From contig CALSVI010000017.1 in NCBI GenBank assembly GCA_943840615.1, positions 1 through 64,000 of the forward strand: a stretch of DNA of 64,000 bases, written 5' to 3'. Position numbers and translations under genes: made by a program. The notes beneath the pieces are model-generated. The model was not told the origin of the DNA. It worked only from the letters and a program-made list of their open reading frames with translations, and did no database searches. This document shows, in pieces, positions 26,787-35,678 of this stretch. Position 1 is the first letter of the stretch; each line of letters opens with the position of its first letter. This stretch comes from an uncultured Luminiphilus sp. (GTDB lineage Bacteria > Pseudomonadota > Gammaproteobacteria > Pseudomonadales > Halieaceae).

Positions 26787-28339
26787 TTATGACGCGGTAA
26801 TCATTGGCGCCGGCCACAATGGGTTGGTTTGTGCGAGCTACCTCGCAAAAGCAGGCAAGCAGGTGCTCGTGGTTGACGGCCGACACGAACCCGGTGGCTG
26901 CGCGAGCACGCGCGAATTCACACCGGGATTCAACGTTTCAGACTGCGCGCAATGGCTTTCCCAGTTCGATCAAAGCATCGTCAAAGATCTTGATCTCAAG
27001 GGCGCCGGCCTGCGCCTGGGCAAAGCCAAAGCGACTATCTCTTTGCAGCCCGACAACGACCATTTGATATTGGATGGCGACCACGTCACGGGCGCTGGAA
27101 TTGATGCGGTTGATCAAGCCGCCTATCGCGATTTCCGAAAGATGGTGCGGAGCTTCGCCAAACTGATGACAACGCTGTATCGCAGCCGACCACCCAAGCT
27201 AGTAGAGCAAAACTGGACTGATCGGCTGACCCTGATGAAGCTGGGTTTGCGTCTGAAGCTGCTAGGCCGCGAAAGACTGCGGGATCTTATGCGCATCGTT
27301 ATGATTAATATTTATGACGTGATGAATGAGCATTTCACCCACTCCGCACTCAAGAGCACCCTCGCACTCGAGGCCGTCACCGGTACCAATATGGGACCAC
27401 GCTCACCCAACACGGTCTACAGCTACTTGCACCGAGCAACAGGTGAACACCTCGGACAAACCGGCACCACTCAGGTCATCGGTGGTATGGGTGCCTTAGG
27501 TAAGGCACTGGCCCTTGCGGCAGAAAAGCAAGGCGCCACACTGAAGTTGGGCGCGGCGGTTACCGCTATCGTGAAAACCAACGACCGTGTCACCGGCGTG
27601 ACGCTCGCCTCAGGTGAGAGCCATATCGGCAAAAGTGGTGATTTCCAGTGCTGACCCCACTACCACGTTCCGGGATCTGCTGGGATATCACCAGATGGAA
27701 GCGGGCATGGCGAAACGCGCTGAGCACTATCGATCGCGAAGCGGCACCGCCAAACTCCACCTTGCCCTGAGCGCCCTGCCGACTTTTAACGGTCTGACAG
27801 AAGCGCAATTGGCCGAGCGGCTGGTCATTACGCCCTCTATGGACAATATGGAACGCGCGCTGAACCCCATGAAATATCGGGAACTGAGCAACCTGCATAC
27901 TTTCGATATCAGTATTCCGACCGCAGAAGACCCGGAGCTCGCACCGGCGGGACAGCATATCCTCACCGCGATTGTGCATTACGTGCCCTTCTCACCTGAC
28001 GTTGGCTGGGAAACGGGCCGACCGCAACTGATGAGCCAGTTGCTGAGTGAGCTGGAGTCCTATGCGCCGGGCATTGGTTCACTTGTGACCGCCAGTGAGC
28101 TGGTCGTACCCTCGGACTTCGAGGCGTCTCATGGCATGACTGGCGGTAGCTGGCATCATGGCGAGCTATCGATCGACCAGGCTTTGATGATGAGACCCTT
28201 TCCGGGCTCTACTCAGTACGCCACGGCAGTCGACGGGCTCTATCTTTGCGGAGCCGGCGCTCACCCCGGTGGGGGCTTACAGGGGCTGCCCGGACGCAAC
28301 GCAGCCAAGGAAATTTTGAAGCGAGGAGCGCTGTCATGA
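26779..28339 (+). CDS. phytoene-desaturase/PYROXD2-like FAD oxidoreductase 2, one frameshift
   Basis: Two track ORFs join into about 520 residues: VIIGAGHNGLVCASYLAKAG and LVVDGRHEPGGCASTREF at the N-terminus, MGPRSPNTVYSYLHRATGEH in the middle, and GLYLCGAGAHPGGGLQGLPG at the C-terminus, collinear with the preceding gene. One extra base near 27630 breaks ..SGESHI/AKVVISSADPTTTF. ATG 26779 (MTDYDAV), eight nt behind GGAGG, fits better than the track start at 26773. It overlaps the stop of its paralogue. Sequence identity between the two is limited to motifs, suggesting an old duplication and two different roles or subunits. Confidence 0.8.
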
Positions 28340-29521
28340 GCGACATTAGCCGGGACACTATGCTACTCACCACGCCTTTCCACTCTCGGGTTGAGGCCAT
28401 GTGCGATCTCAACGACTGGGGAAACTGGATGGGGTACACCACCCCTAATGCCTATTTCGACGTGGAGTTGGAGTATTTCGCCGTTCGCAGTACTACCGGG
28501 GTATTTGATCTCTCTCCAATGAACAAGTACCGCGTCACGGGACCTGATGCACAGCGCTATCTGGATCGACTCATTACCCGGGACGTCAGCAAAATCGGTA
28601 TCAACCGCGTGGGTTATGCCATTTGGTGCGACGATAATGGTCAAATCATCGACGATGGCACGATCTTTCGTCTGGGCGAACAAGACTATCGAATCTGCTC
28701 TTATCAGCGCGCAGATGATTGGCTTGCTTGGAATAAATTGGGATTCGACGTCACCATCGACAATGAATCAGAGGCCGTGGCAGGGCTGGCCGTGCAAGGC
28801 CCGACTTCCTGCACGGTGCTCACGTTGCTCGGATGTACTGATCTGAACCAGTTGAAACCCTTCGGGATTGCGCATTACACCTTCGAAGGGCACCCAATGA
28901 TGGTCAGTCGAACCGGATTTACCGGTGATCTGGGATATGAGGTCTGGGTACCTCCAGAGACTGCCGAGGCACTCTGGGACCAGCTTTTTGAACGGGGCCA
29001 TGACTATCTGATTAAACCAATCGGCTCGTATGCTTTGGAACTCGCGCGCATTGAGGCGGGATTTCTCCAAGCCAATGTCGATTTCATGCCGGCAGAAGAA
29101 GTGGTTCGTGTCGGTCGCACACGCAGCCCGTTCGAGCTGGGTTTGAGGTTGGCTAGTGGATTTTTCAAAACCGCTTTTCAATGGCCGGGCAGCGCTGCTG
29201 AAAGAGCAAGCCAACGGGTCGCGATACCGTTTTGCCATGCTCGATGTGGAGGGCAATAAGCCTGCTGAGCACTCCTTTATTCTCAAAGGCGACAAGCAGG
29301 TCGGCACCGTCACCTCTGCCGCGTGGTGCCCAACCGCGAAAGCCAATATCGCTTATGCCCAGATCGAGATGCCCCATGGTGCAGTAGGAGATGAGCTGGT
29401 CGCCGAAATCTATTATCAGCGCGAGCTTCATTGGACGCGCTTGCTCGCGCCCTGCAAGGTGATTGATGCGCCCATCTTCAAGTCACCCAAACGCTGGCAA
29501 ACGCCTGCACCGCCCCATTGA
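28336..29521 (+). CDS. GcvT/DmdA-like aminomethyltransferase-family protein, one frameshift
   Basis: About 395 residues once one extra A near 29146 is removed (..PFELGL/GWLVDFSKPLFNGRAALL). The folate-binding GcvT domain is clear: FAVRSTTGVFDLSPMNKYRV, DAQRYLDRLITRDVSKIGIN, SRTGFTGDLGYEVWV, ALELARIEAGF, then a C-terminal barrel domain. Relatives include the glycine cleavage T protein, the DMSP demethylase DmdA, and the demethylase halves of sarcosine/dimethylglycine oxidases, all of which move a one-carbon unit to tetrahydrofolate. Here it likely accepts a methyl or formaldehyde-level carbon released by the oxidases around it. The true start ATG 28336 overlaps the previous stop. Confidence 0.8.
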
Positions 29522-29546
29522 TGATCCGCTTTTTTCGAGAGACGCC

Positions 29547-30944
29547 ATGCAGACCATTGCGACTTCCGTAGACGATTCTTTCCAGCGCATGCGCGACAAG
29601 CTGGAGGCCGAAAAAGTTCGGCCTCACCATGCAATGGATCCCTATTTTTATCGCTCACATCTGGTTCATGAGCAGGAGCTCGAGCACCTCATTTTCAAGA
29701 GCTGGATCTATGCGCTGCATGTTAGCGAGATTCCGTCGGTCGGCGATTATCAGCTGATTGAGATAGGCGAAGACTCCATCATCGTCGCGCGCACCGAAAC
29801 CGGCGAAATTGCTGCGATGCACAATATCTGTCGCCATCGCGGAGCCAGGGTCTGTGAAGCGTCCAGCGGCAACCGAAAAACCTACGTGTGTCCTTATCAC
29901 GGCTGGGTGTACAACATTGACGGTTCACTTAAGGTCGCACGCGAAACACACGTGATGCCAGATTTCGATGCCAGCGCGCACGGTCTAAAACCCGTCAAAT
30001 GTGTCACCTACATGGGGCTGGTGTTTATTAACTGCGACCCTGACGCTGGCGACCTAGTCGCGTCACTCAACAATATCCGTGAACCGCTCGGGGCCTACGA
30101 TCTTGAACACGCAAAGGTCGCTCATCGACAAACCTATCGAGTCGAAGCCAACTGGAAGCTGGCGATTGAGAATTATCTCGAGTGTTATCACTGCGCAACG
30201 TCACACCGGGCCTATGCGCGCCTCCATACTCTGAAGGATCTGGAAGAGCAGTCAGCGCCGGTCGTGGCAAAGATGCTAGAGCGCGCCGACGAGATTACGG
30301 GAGTGCCTGGAATCTCAAAGGAACACACGCAGATCTATCTAGATGCACCCAGCTTCGGTGCGTGCGCGCACACGATGCGATATGGCTTATTTGACGGGTT
30401 CGTGACGGGTAGCAAGGACGGACAGCCGGTTGCACCGCTCATGGGTAATATCAAGGCCTACGACGGTGGCGTGGGTGATTTTCAGATGGGCCCACTGACC
30501 TTCATGCTCAACTACCCGGATCATTGTGTGCTGTATCGCTTTATTCCCCGCTCACGGACCGAAACAGAGATGGAGCTGGTTTGGTTCGTGCGCGATGACG
30601 CGAAAGAAGGCCACGATTACGAGGTCGATAAGCTGACCTGGCTTTGGCACCACACAACGCTCGAAGATGAGTACATCATCACGCGCAATGCGGCAGGCGT
30701 GAACTCGCGGTTTTTCGAGCCCGGGCCCTACCACCCAGAATTCGAATTTACCCTGCAGCAGTTCGTGCACTGGTACCTTCATTCGTTAGAAGCCAGCCTG
30801 GACTACACCCCCACTACCTTGGCCGCCAAGACGCGGCGACCTGAAGTCGCTTTCTCAGCGGCAGGCCGTACTATACTGCTCACACCGCATGGTGATATGA
30901 AGCGGGTTCTTGTGCTTAAAAGACATATCGCCATAGGCAGATGA
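29547..30944 (+). CDS. Rieske non-heme iron oxygenase alpha subunit (GbcA/CntA-like)
   Basis: 465 residues from ATG 29547, which has GAGAG seven nt upstream and follows the previous stop by 25 nt. Rieske [2Fe-2S] ligands are C95-R-H97 and C115-x2-H118 (CRHRGARVC ... YVCPYHGW). The mononuclear iron site is N-terminal to H215 and H220 (ENYLECYHCATSH), with the carboxylate ligand probably in LEDEYIITRNAAG. Overall style matches oxygenases that demethylate or hydroxylate quaternary amines (glycine betaine, carnitine, stachydrine). No ferredoxin-reductase partner gene is in the cluster, so electrons must come from elsewhere. Intact, unlike its neighbours. Confidence 0.88.
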   Translation: MQTIATSVDDSFQRMRDKLEAEKVRPHHAMDPYFYRSHLVHEQELEHLIFKSWIYALHVSEIPSVGDYQLIEIGEDSIIVARTETGEIAAMHNICRHRGARVCEASSGNRKTYVCPYHGWVYNIDGSLKVARETHVMPDFDASAHGLKPVKCVTYMGLVFINCDPDAGDLVASLNNIREPLGAYDLEHAKVAHRQTYRVEANWKLAIENYLECYHCATSHRAYARLHTLKDLEEQSAPVVAKMLERADEITGVPGISKEHTQIYLDAPSFGACAHTMRYGLFDGFVTGSKDGQPVAPLMGNIKAYDGGVGDFQMGPLTFMLNYPDHCVLYRFIPRSRTETEMELVWFVRDDAKEGHDYEVDKLTWLWHHTTLEDEYIITRNAAGVNSRFFEPGPYHPEFEFTLQQFVHWYLHSLEASLDYTPTTLAAKTRRPEVAFSAAGRTILLTPHGDMKRVLVLKRHIAIGR

Positions 30945-30962
30945 CGGCACAAGGGGCAGACC

Positions 30963-32362
30963 TTGCAGCAACACACTTCACCTGACGGCGCTGACAACAC
31001 GGTAAAGCGCACCCGCGTGCCGCTATTCAGCGCGTTTTTCATGATCTACATCTTTGTCTCCGGCGGCTCTTTTGGCATCGAAGAGATGGTGTCCTCCTCA
31101 GGACCGGGCCTCACACTCATCCTGCTGCTCGCTTTTCCCTTCATCTGGGCACTTCCCATGGCCCTTATCGCCAGCGAACTCGGATCGGCCATGCCGCATA
31201 GTGGCGGCTTTTACGTGTGGACGCGTCGGGGCCTCGGCAAGTTCTGGGGGTTTCAGGCGGCCTGGTGGTGGTCGCTGGCATTGCTGGTGGATACGTCGCT
31301 GTACATCGTACTCAGCGCTACCTATCTACAACATCAGATTGGCTTCAGCGACACGGTGTATTACCTGATCTGCTGGTCGATCATCGCGTTGTTTACCGCC
31401 ATCAATCTCATGGGAATTAGGGTAGTCGCCATCGGATCCAGTCTGTTCGCGATTCTGATCATTTCACCGATCCTGGTGCTCGCCTTCGTGGGTATCGCCA
31501 ACTGGCAGTTCAATCCATTCATACCGATCACACCACCTGACACCGACTTATTGGGTACTGATGGCGCATTGATACTGGGGCTTAGCGTGGGTCTGTGGAT
31601 GTACTCAGGCTATGAGTCCATGTCGACGCTCGCGGGAGAGATTGAAGAGCCTCAGCGCATCATCCCGAAAGCCCTGATGCTGGCCCTGCCCTTCGTCGCG
31701 CTGATGTATCTGCTGCCAACGGCTGCCAGTATCGCCGCTTTCGGCCATTGGGAGTTATTCTCGGTCGACGGCGGCGGCGGCAAGGTCTCTTTTGTGGATA
31801 TTGGTCGGCACTGGGGGGCTCGGCTCTGGGTCATGCGCTGCTGGCGTCGGCAGTGCTCGGCAATCTGGCGCTTTATCTCGACTATATGGCTTCGGGTGCA
31901 CGACCCATTCAGAGCCTGGCGCGAGATGGGTTACTGCCCTCAGTGCTGGCTCGCACCAGTTCACGTTTCGGTACGCCCGTTATGGCGATCCTGCTGGTAG
32001 CGGGGGTCAATGCCATACTAGTGATCGGGCCTTTTCAGAGTCTGGTCATTATTGATGTGCTGCTGATGGTGAGCTCCTATGCACTGATCTTTCTCGCGGC
32101 GGTGCGACTGCGCATCACAGAGCCAGATCTTGAGCGTCCTTTCAAAATTCCGGGGGGCAAGATCGCCATGATCTTGCTGGTGCTGCCCCCTATGGCCCTG
32201 ATCGCCCTGATGGTGACAATCACGCTAGGAGATCACAGCTTGATGCTATGGAATCAAGATCGTTTCAGCTTACTGGGCATCGAGATCGGTTGGTACGGAC
32301 TCGCGGGGCTGGTCGCGATTTTGTCTGGGCCGCTGCTGTACCCAGTATTACGCAAGCAATGA
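30963..32362 (+). CDS. APC-family amino-acid/amine permease, one frameshift
   Basis: About 466 residues and 12 helices when the two track ORFs are joined at the G6 run 31813-31818 (one G missing). N-terminal FMIYIFVSGGSFGIEEMVSSSGPG is the APC substrate-site helix, and YESMSTLAGEIEEPQRIIPKA the helix-6/loop signature. The second frame continues with GSALGHALLASAVLGNLALYLDY ... ASGARPIQSLARDGLLP. TTG 30963 with AGGGG seven nt upstream is the likely start; no ATG is in frame nearby. It lies 18 nt after the Rieske gene, so it probably imports the substrate of the pathway. Confidence 0.82.
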
Positions 32363-32423
32363 CCCCGCTGCCCGCTTTCCGCGCGCCGCAGGCCTTGCAA
32401 ATGCCGGCGATATCACCCGCTGA

Positions 32424-33218
32424 TCAAGTCTCGTACCAGAGCCCATCGGGGTCCTCCGGCCATACACCAAGGTACGGGCCATGCGCCTGAAACCCCAGCA
32501 TGCGCCTCATTGCGTCTGATTGCGACGCGACGTCTTCTCGGCTGAGCGTGAGGTATTGGTTCTCCTCCTGCCGCAACCAGCCAAGGCAGTAGGTATTGAC
32601 GACCGCTTTTCGGGGTAGCGCGCTTTGATTCTCTCCACCGCCATGAAGCGTCGACCCCAGATACAGTACGGCGGAGCCTTTTGGCATGACCGCCTGAACC
32701 ACATCTTTATCCTCAACCTGCTCAGGATCCTCAATCCCAGTCTCTTTGGGCACCACTCGGGTGGCGCCGTTCTCTTGGGTGAAATCATCCAGCGCCCACA
32801 AGGCCGATATCTGAACCTCAAAAGGCAGCAGGTGACTGGGGTAGCAGGTATCGTCAGCATGCAGCACTTGCGCGCCCTCACCGGGCAATATTTCAATCGC
32901 AGTCGTGCTGCCGACCTGATACACCTCGCAATATGGCTTGAGGATTGCATCCGCCACCGCCAGTACGACCGGGTCTAGCAGTAGGTCAGAGAAATAACGC
33001 GAATACTTCGCCACCCCTCCCACGCGCAAGGTCTGGTGACCATTAAAGGTGTTCTGATAGAGGTGCCCCTCACGATCAAATTCGGGACGAAGATCATGAC
33101 TGAGCGCGTCAATGGTTTCGTCCGATAACAAGTTGTCGACGACGACAGCCCCGGTTCTGGTAAGTGCCGCCACAATATCGTGTATGTCGTCATCGGCCTT
33201 GTAGTGACAAAGCGCCAT
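32424..33218 (-). CDS. phytanoyl-CoA dioxygenase (PhyH) family Fe(II)/2-oxoglutarate oxygenase
   Basis: 264 residues, AGGAG six nt before ATG. PhyH fold: N-terminal TRTGAVVVDNLLSDETIDAL, iron ligands H-x-D in VLHADDTCYPSHLLPF and the distal His in STLHGGGENQSALPRKAVVN, where the Arg would bind 2-oxoglutarate. Members hydroxylate small molecules such as phytanoyl-CoA, ectoine or syringomycin residues; the substrate here is unknown. It is on the strand opposite the Rieske-APC operon but inside the cluster, end to end with the permease gene. Confidence 0.85.
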   Translation of the reverse strand: MALCHYKADDDIHDIVAALTRTGAVVVDNLLSDETIDALSHDLRPEFDREGHLYQNTFNGHQTLRVGGVAKYSRYFSDLLLDPVVLAVADAILKPYCEVYQVGSTTAIEILPGEGAQVLHADDTCYPSHLLPFEVQISALWALDDFTQENGATRVVPKETGIEDPEQVEDKDVVQAVMPKGSAVLYLGSTLHGGGENQSALPRKAVVNTYCLGWLRQEENQYLTLSREDVASQSDAMRRMLGFQAHGPYLGVWPEDPDGLWYET

Positions 33219-33392
33219 CCGCTACTCCTCTCACCATCGCTCTGCTTTGGATACGGATTATAGCGCGCAGATTTCGGTTCTAGCCGGAATTGAGCTCCTT
33301 CGATTGATCTCTACCAGACCCGCGAATCGCTATATCATGCCCTCGTCCAATCGAGAACCGTGGTATCTTAGACGCCTAGGCGTGATGAGGAA

Positions 33393-34175
33393 ATGGAGAT
33401 GACACGAGGATTGACTGCGCAACAGGAGCACCCTTCGCCTGCCTTTGCTGATCATTGGGCCGAGAGAACAGACCTTGCCGCCGCCTTTCGCTCGGCCGCG
33501 CGTCTCAATCTGCACGAGGGCGTGGCCAATCACTTTTCGGTTGCAGTCAATCGCGATGGCACCCAGTTTTTGATCAACCCCAACCAGTCACACTTCTCGC
33601 GGATTCGGGCATCTGAGCTACTCCTGTTAGATGCCAACGACCCCGGCACCATGGATAAGCCTAACGCGCCAGACCTACGGCCTGGGGGCTGCATGGTGCG
33701 CTACACCGCCAATGTCCTCACGCGCGCGTTGCGCTTCACGTTCATTCTATTCACGCTACCGTTCTTGCCACGCTGGCGGACCCCACTCTCCCCCCCATCG
33801 ATCAGAATTGCGCAATGTTTTTTAATCGCTATGCGATTGATGCCGACTTCGGCGGGCTTGCGCTTGAGGAAGAGGCTGAGCGCTGCTGCCAACACCTTGA
33901 CAGACCCTGCCAAGAAAGTACTGATCATGTGCAATCACGGCATCGTCGTGCTCGGTGAAGATGTCGCCGATGCCTTTAACCGATTGTTCTATTTCGAGCG
34001 CGCGGCCGAGACCTACCTCAAAGCACTCTGGACTGGACAACCACTCAGAGTGCTGAGCGACGAGATCGCCGAGCGCACCGCAAAGGAGCTTGAGGCCTAT
34101 CCCGGCCAGGCCGAGCGCCACTTTTCCGAACTCAAAGCCATACTGAATGCAGAAGAACCCGATTACGCCACTTAA
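33393..34175 (+). CDS. class II aldolase/adducin domain protein, two compensating frameshifts
   Basis: About 260 residues. The ends read in one frame (FRSAARLNLHEGVANHFSVAV at the start; VLIMCNHGIVVLGEDVADAF at the end), but the middle must be read one frame over to recover HARVALHVHSIHATVLATLA, which holds the metal-binding H-x-H pair. A missing C near 33672 and an extra T near 33897 restore PDPTAWGLHGA and HLTDPAKKVL. Zn-dependent class II aldolases cleave sugar phosphates or hydroxy acids; several relatives act in catabolic clusters. ATG 33399 is an alternative start. Substrate unknown. Confidence 0.75.
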   Translation: MEMTRGLTAQQEHPSPAFADHWAERTDLAAAFRSAARLNLHEGVANHFSVAVNRDGTQFLINPNQSHFSRIRASELLLLDANDPGTMDKPNAPDLRPGGCMVRYTANVLTRALRFTFILFTLPFLPRWRTPLSPPSIRIAQCFLIAMRLMPTSAGLRLRKRLSAAANTLTDPAKKVLIMCNHGIVVLGEDVADAFNRLFYFERAAETYLKALWTGQPLRVLSDEIAERTAKELEAYPGQAERHFSELKAILNAEEPDYAT

Positions 34176-34223
34176 AAGCGGCGCGGCGCGCTTTTATCTG
34201 CGCGCGAGCGCCGATACCCAAGC

Positions 34224-35342
34224 TTAGAGGGCCAGCGCTGACTCAAAGGCAGCAAGGCATTGATTGATATTGACCTGATGACTGCTGCTACCCATCAGGC
34301 CAATGCGCCACTGCTGACCCGCCAGATCACCCAGACCCGCGCCGATCTCCAGATTAAACTCGTTCAGCAAGTGACTGCGAATCTTCGCGTCGTCTTTTCC
34401 GTCTGGAATCACAACCGCGTTCAACTGAGGAAGACGCCAAGGCGATGCGACCGCAAGATCGAGCCCCAGTTGCGATAAGCCATCAACCAGCGCAACATGA
34501 TTGATCTCATGGCGCTGGAAGCTCGCCTCGAGACCCTCCTCCTCAAGCATCAGCAACGCTTCGTGGAGGGCGTATATGGCGTTCACCGGCGCCGTATGGT
34601 GGTAAGCACGTTTGGCGCCCTCACCCCAATATCCCATGATCAAGTTCATATCGAGGAACCAGCTTTGTACTGTGTGCTGGCGAGCTGTAATCGCCGCAAC
34701 AGCGTCGCTGCTGAAAGTAATGGGTGAAATACCCGGCAAACCGGACAAACACTTTTGCGTGCCGGAATACACCACATCCGCACCCCAGGCATCGACCTGC
34801 AGATCGATGCCGGCTAACGACGTGACGGCGTCAACAATCGTCAAAATACCCTGGGCTTTTGCCATCCGACAGAGCAGCTCGGCATCGCTGCGCACTCCCG
34901 TCGAAGTTTCGGCGTGAACAAAGGCAAGCACCTTGGCATCGGGGTTCGCCTTGATAGCCTCTTCCACTTTACTCGGGTCGACCGGATCACCCCATCGATC
35001 CTGCACCATCACTGCCGTCGCCCCGCAGCGCTCGACATTCTCTTTCATCCGTCCGCCAAAGACGCCGTTTTGGCACACAATCGCTTTATCGCCCGGCTCC
35101 AGAATATTGACGAATGCCGCTTCCATGCCCGCCGACCCCGGCGCCGACAGCGGGATGGTTAACTCATTTTGCGTCTGAAAGGCGAACTGCAGCAGTCGTT
35201 TAACGTCGTCCATGAGGCCGACGAAAAGCGGATCAAGGTGTCCAATGGTAGGTCGCGCCGAAGCGGCCAGCACTCTCGGAGAGACATCAGACGGTCCGGG
35301 ACCCATCAACGTCCGCAGGGGCGGGTAAAAGCTCGATGACAC
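34224..35342 (-). CDS. class V aminotransferase (alanine/serine-glyoxylate type)
   Basis: About 372 residues from GTG 35342, which has GGAGA just upstream; the track start at 35399 adds 19 residues. Family landmarks: LMGPGPSDVSPRVLAASARPTIGHLDPLF, SAPGSAGMEAAFVNILEPGD, VHAETSTGV, IVDAVTSLAG, and the PLP lysine in SGTQKCLSGLPG. The C-terminal domain ends GLMGSSSHQVNI. These enzymes transaminate serine or alanine with glyoxylate, or act on related amino acids. It lies at the edge of the methylated-amine-type cluster, and could process a small amino acid or aldehyde product of it. No link to the tRNA beyond same-strand location. Confidence 0.88.
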   Translation of the reverse strand: MSSSFYPPLRTLMGPGPSDVSPRVLAASARPTIGHLDPLFVGLMDDVKRLLQFAFQTQNELTIPLSAPGSAGMEAAFVNILEPGDKAIVCQNGVFGGRMKENVERCGATAVMVQDRWGDPVDPSKVEEAIKANPDAKVLAFVHAETSTGVRSDAELLCRMAKAQGILTIVDAVTSLAGIDLQVDAWGADVVYSGTQKCLSGLPGISPITFSSDAVAAITARQHTVQSWFLDMNLIMGYWGEGAKRAYHHTAPVNAIYALHEALLMLEEEGLEASFQRHEINHVALVDGLSQLGLDLAVASPWRLPQLNAVVIPDGKDDAKIRSHLLNEFNLEIGAGLGDLAGQQWRIGLMGSSSHQVNINQCLAAFESALAL

Positions 35343-35427
35343 AGGGCTCTCCAAAATCACGTCAAAACTCGTGCGCTGAGGTAGCGTGCCAAACACCAAA
35401 CGGCGACGCCATCAGAGCTATTCATAA

Positions 35428-35452
35428 AAAAACCACCCGCTGGGTGGTTTTT
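35428..35452 (-). terminator. intrinsic terminator after tRNA-Lys
   Basis: On the minus strand an 11-bp stem (AAAAACCACCC / GGGTGGTTTTT) with a 3-nt loop is followed by a T run. It starts a few bases after the CCA end of tRNA-Lys. Confidence 0.85.
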
Positions 35453-35456
35453 GTAA

Positions 35457-35532
35457 TGGTGGGCCGTGCTGGGTTCGAACCAGCGACCAATTGGTTAAAA
35501 GCCAACTGCTCTACCAACTGAGCTAACGGCCC
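35457..35532 (-). tRNA. tRNA-Lys (anticodon TTT)
   Basis: 76 nt including the encoded CCA. The minus strand reads GGGCCGTTAGCTCAGTTGG at the 5' end, the anticodon loop is CTTTTAA (anticodon at 35497-35499), the T-loop is GGTTCGAACC, and the acceptor stem closes GGGCCGT/ACGGCCC with discriminator A. All four arms pair. It follows cpoB and is followed by its own terminator. Confidence 0.97.
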
Positions 35533-35550
35533 TAAACAGGGAAGGCGCGT

Positions 35551-35578
35551 ATGCTAACGCTAACGGGTGAAAATTCAA
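35551..35578 (-). promoter_or_regulatory. candidate tRNA-Lys promoter
   Basis: On the minus strand TTGAAT (35578-35573), a 16-nt spacer and TAGCAT (35556-35551), then a GC-rich ACGCGCC discriminator of the kind seen at stable-RNA promoters, all just upstream of the tRNA 5' end at 35532. Confidence 0.55.
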
Positions 35579-35678
35579 GTCCTATTAAGACTCACGAAAC
35601 CCACACATTGTGTTTCAGCAGCGGGCTGCTCCGCCACTGACCACTCTCTCACCCGCTTTTGTGTCCGAAATCGAGCCC

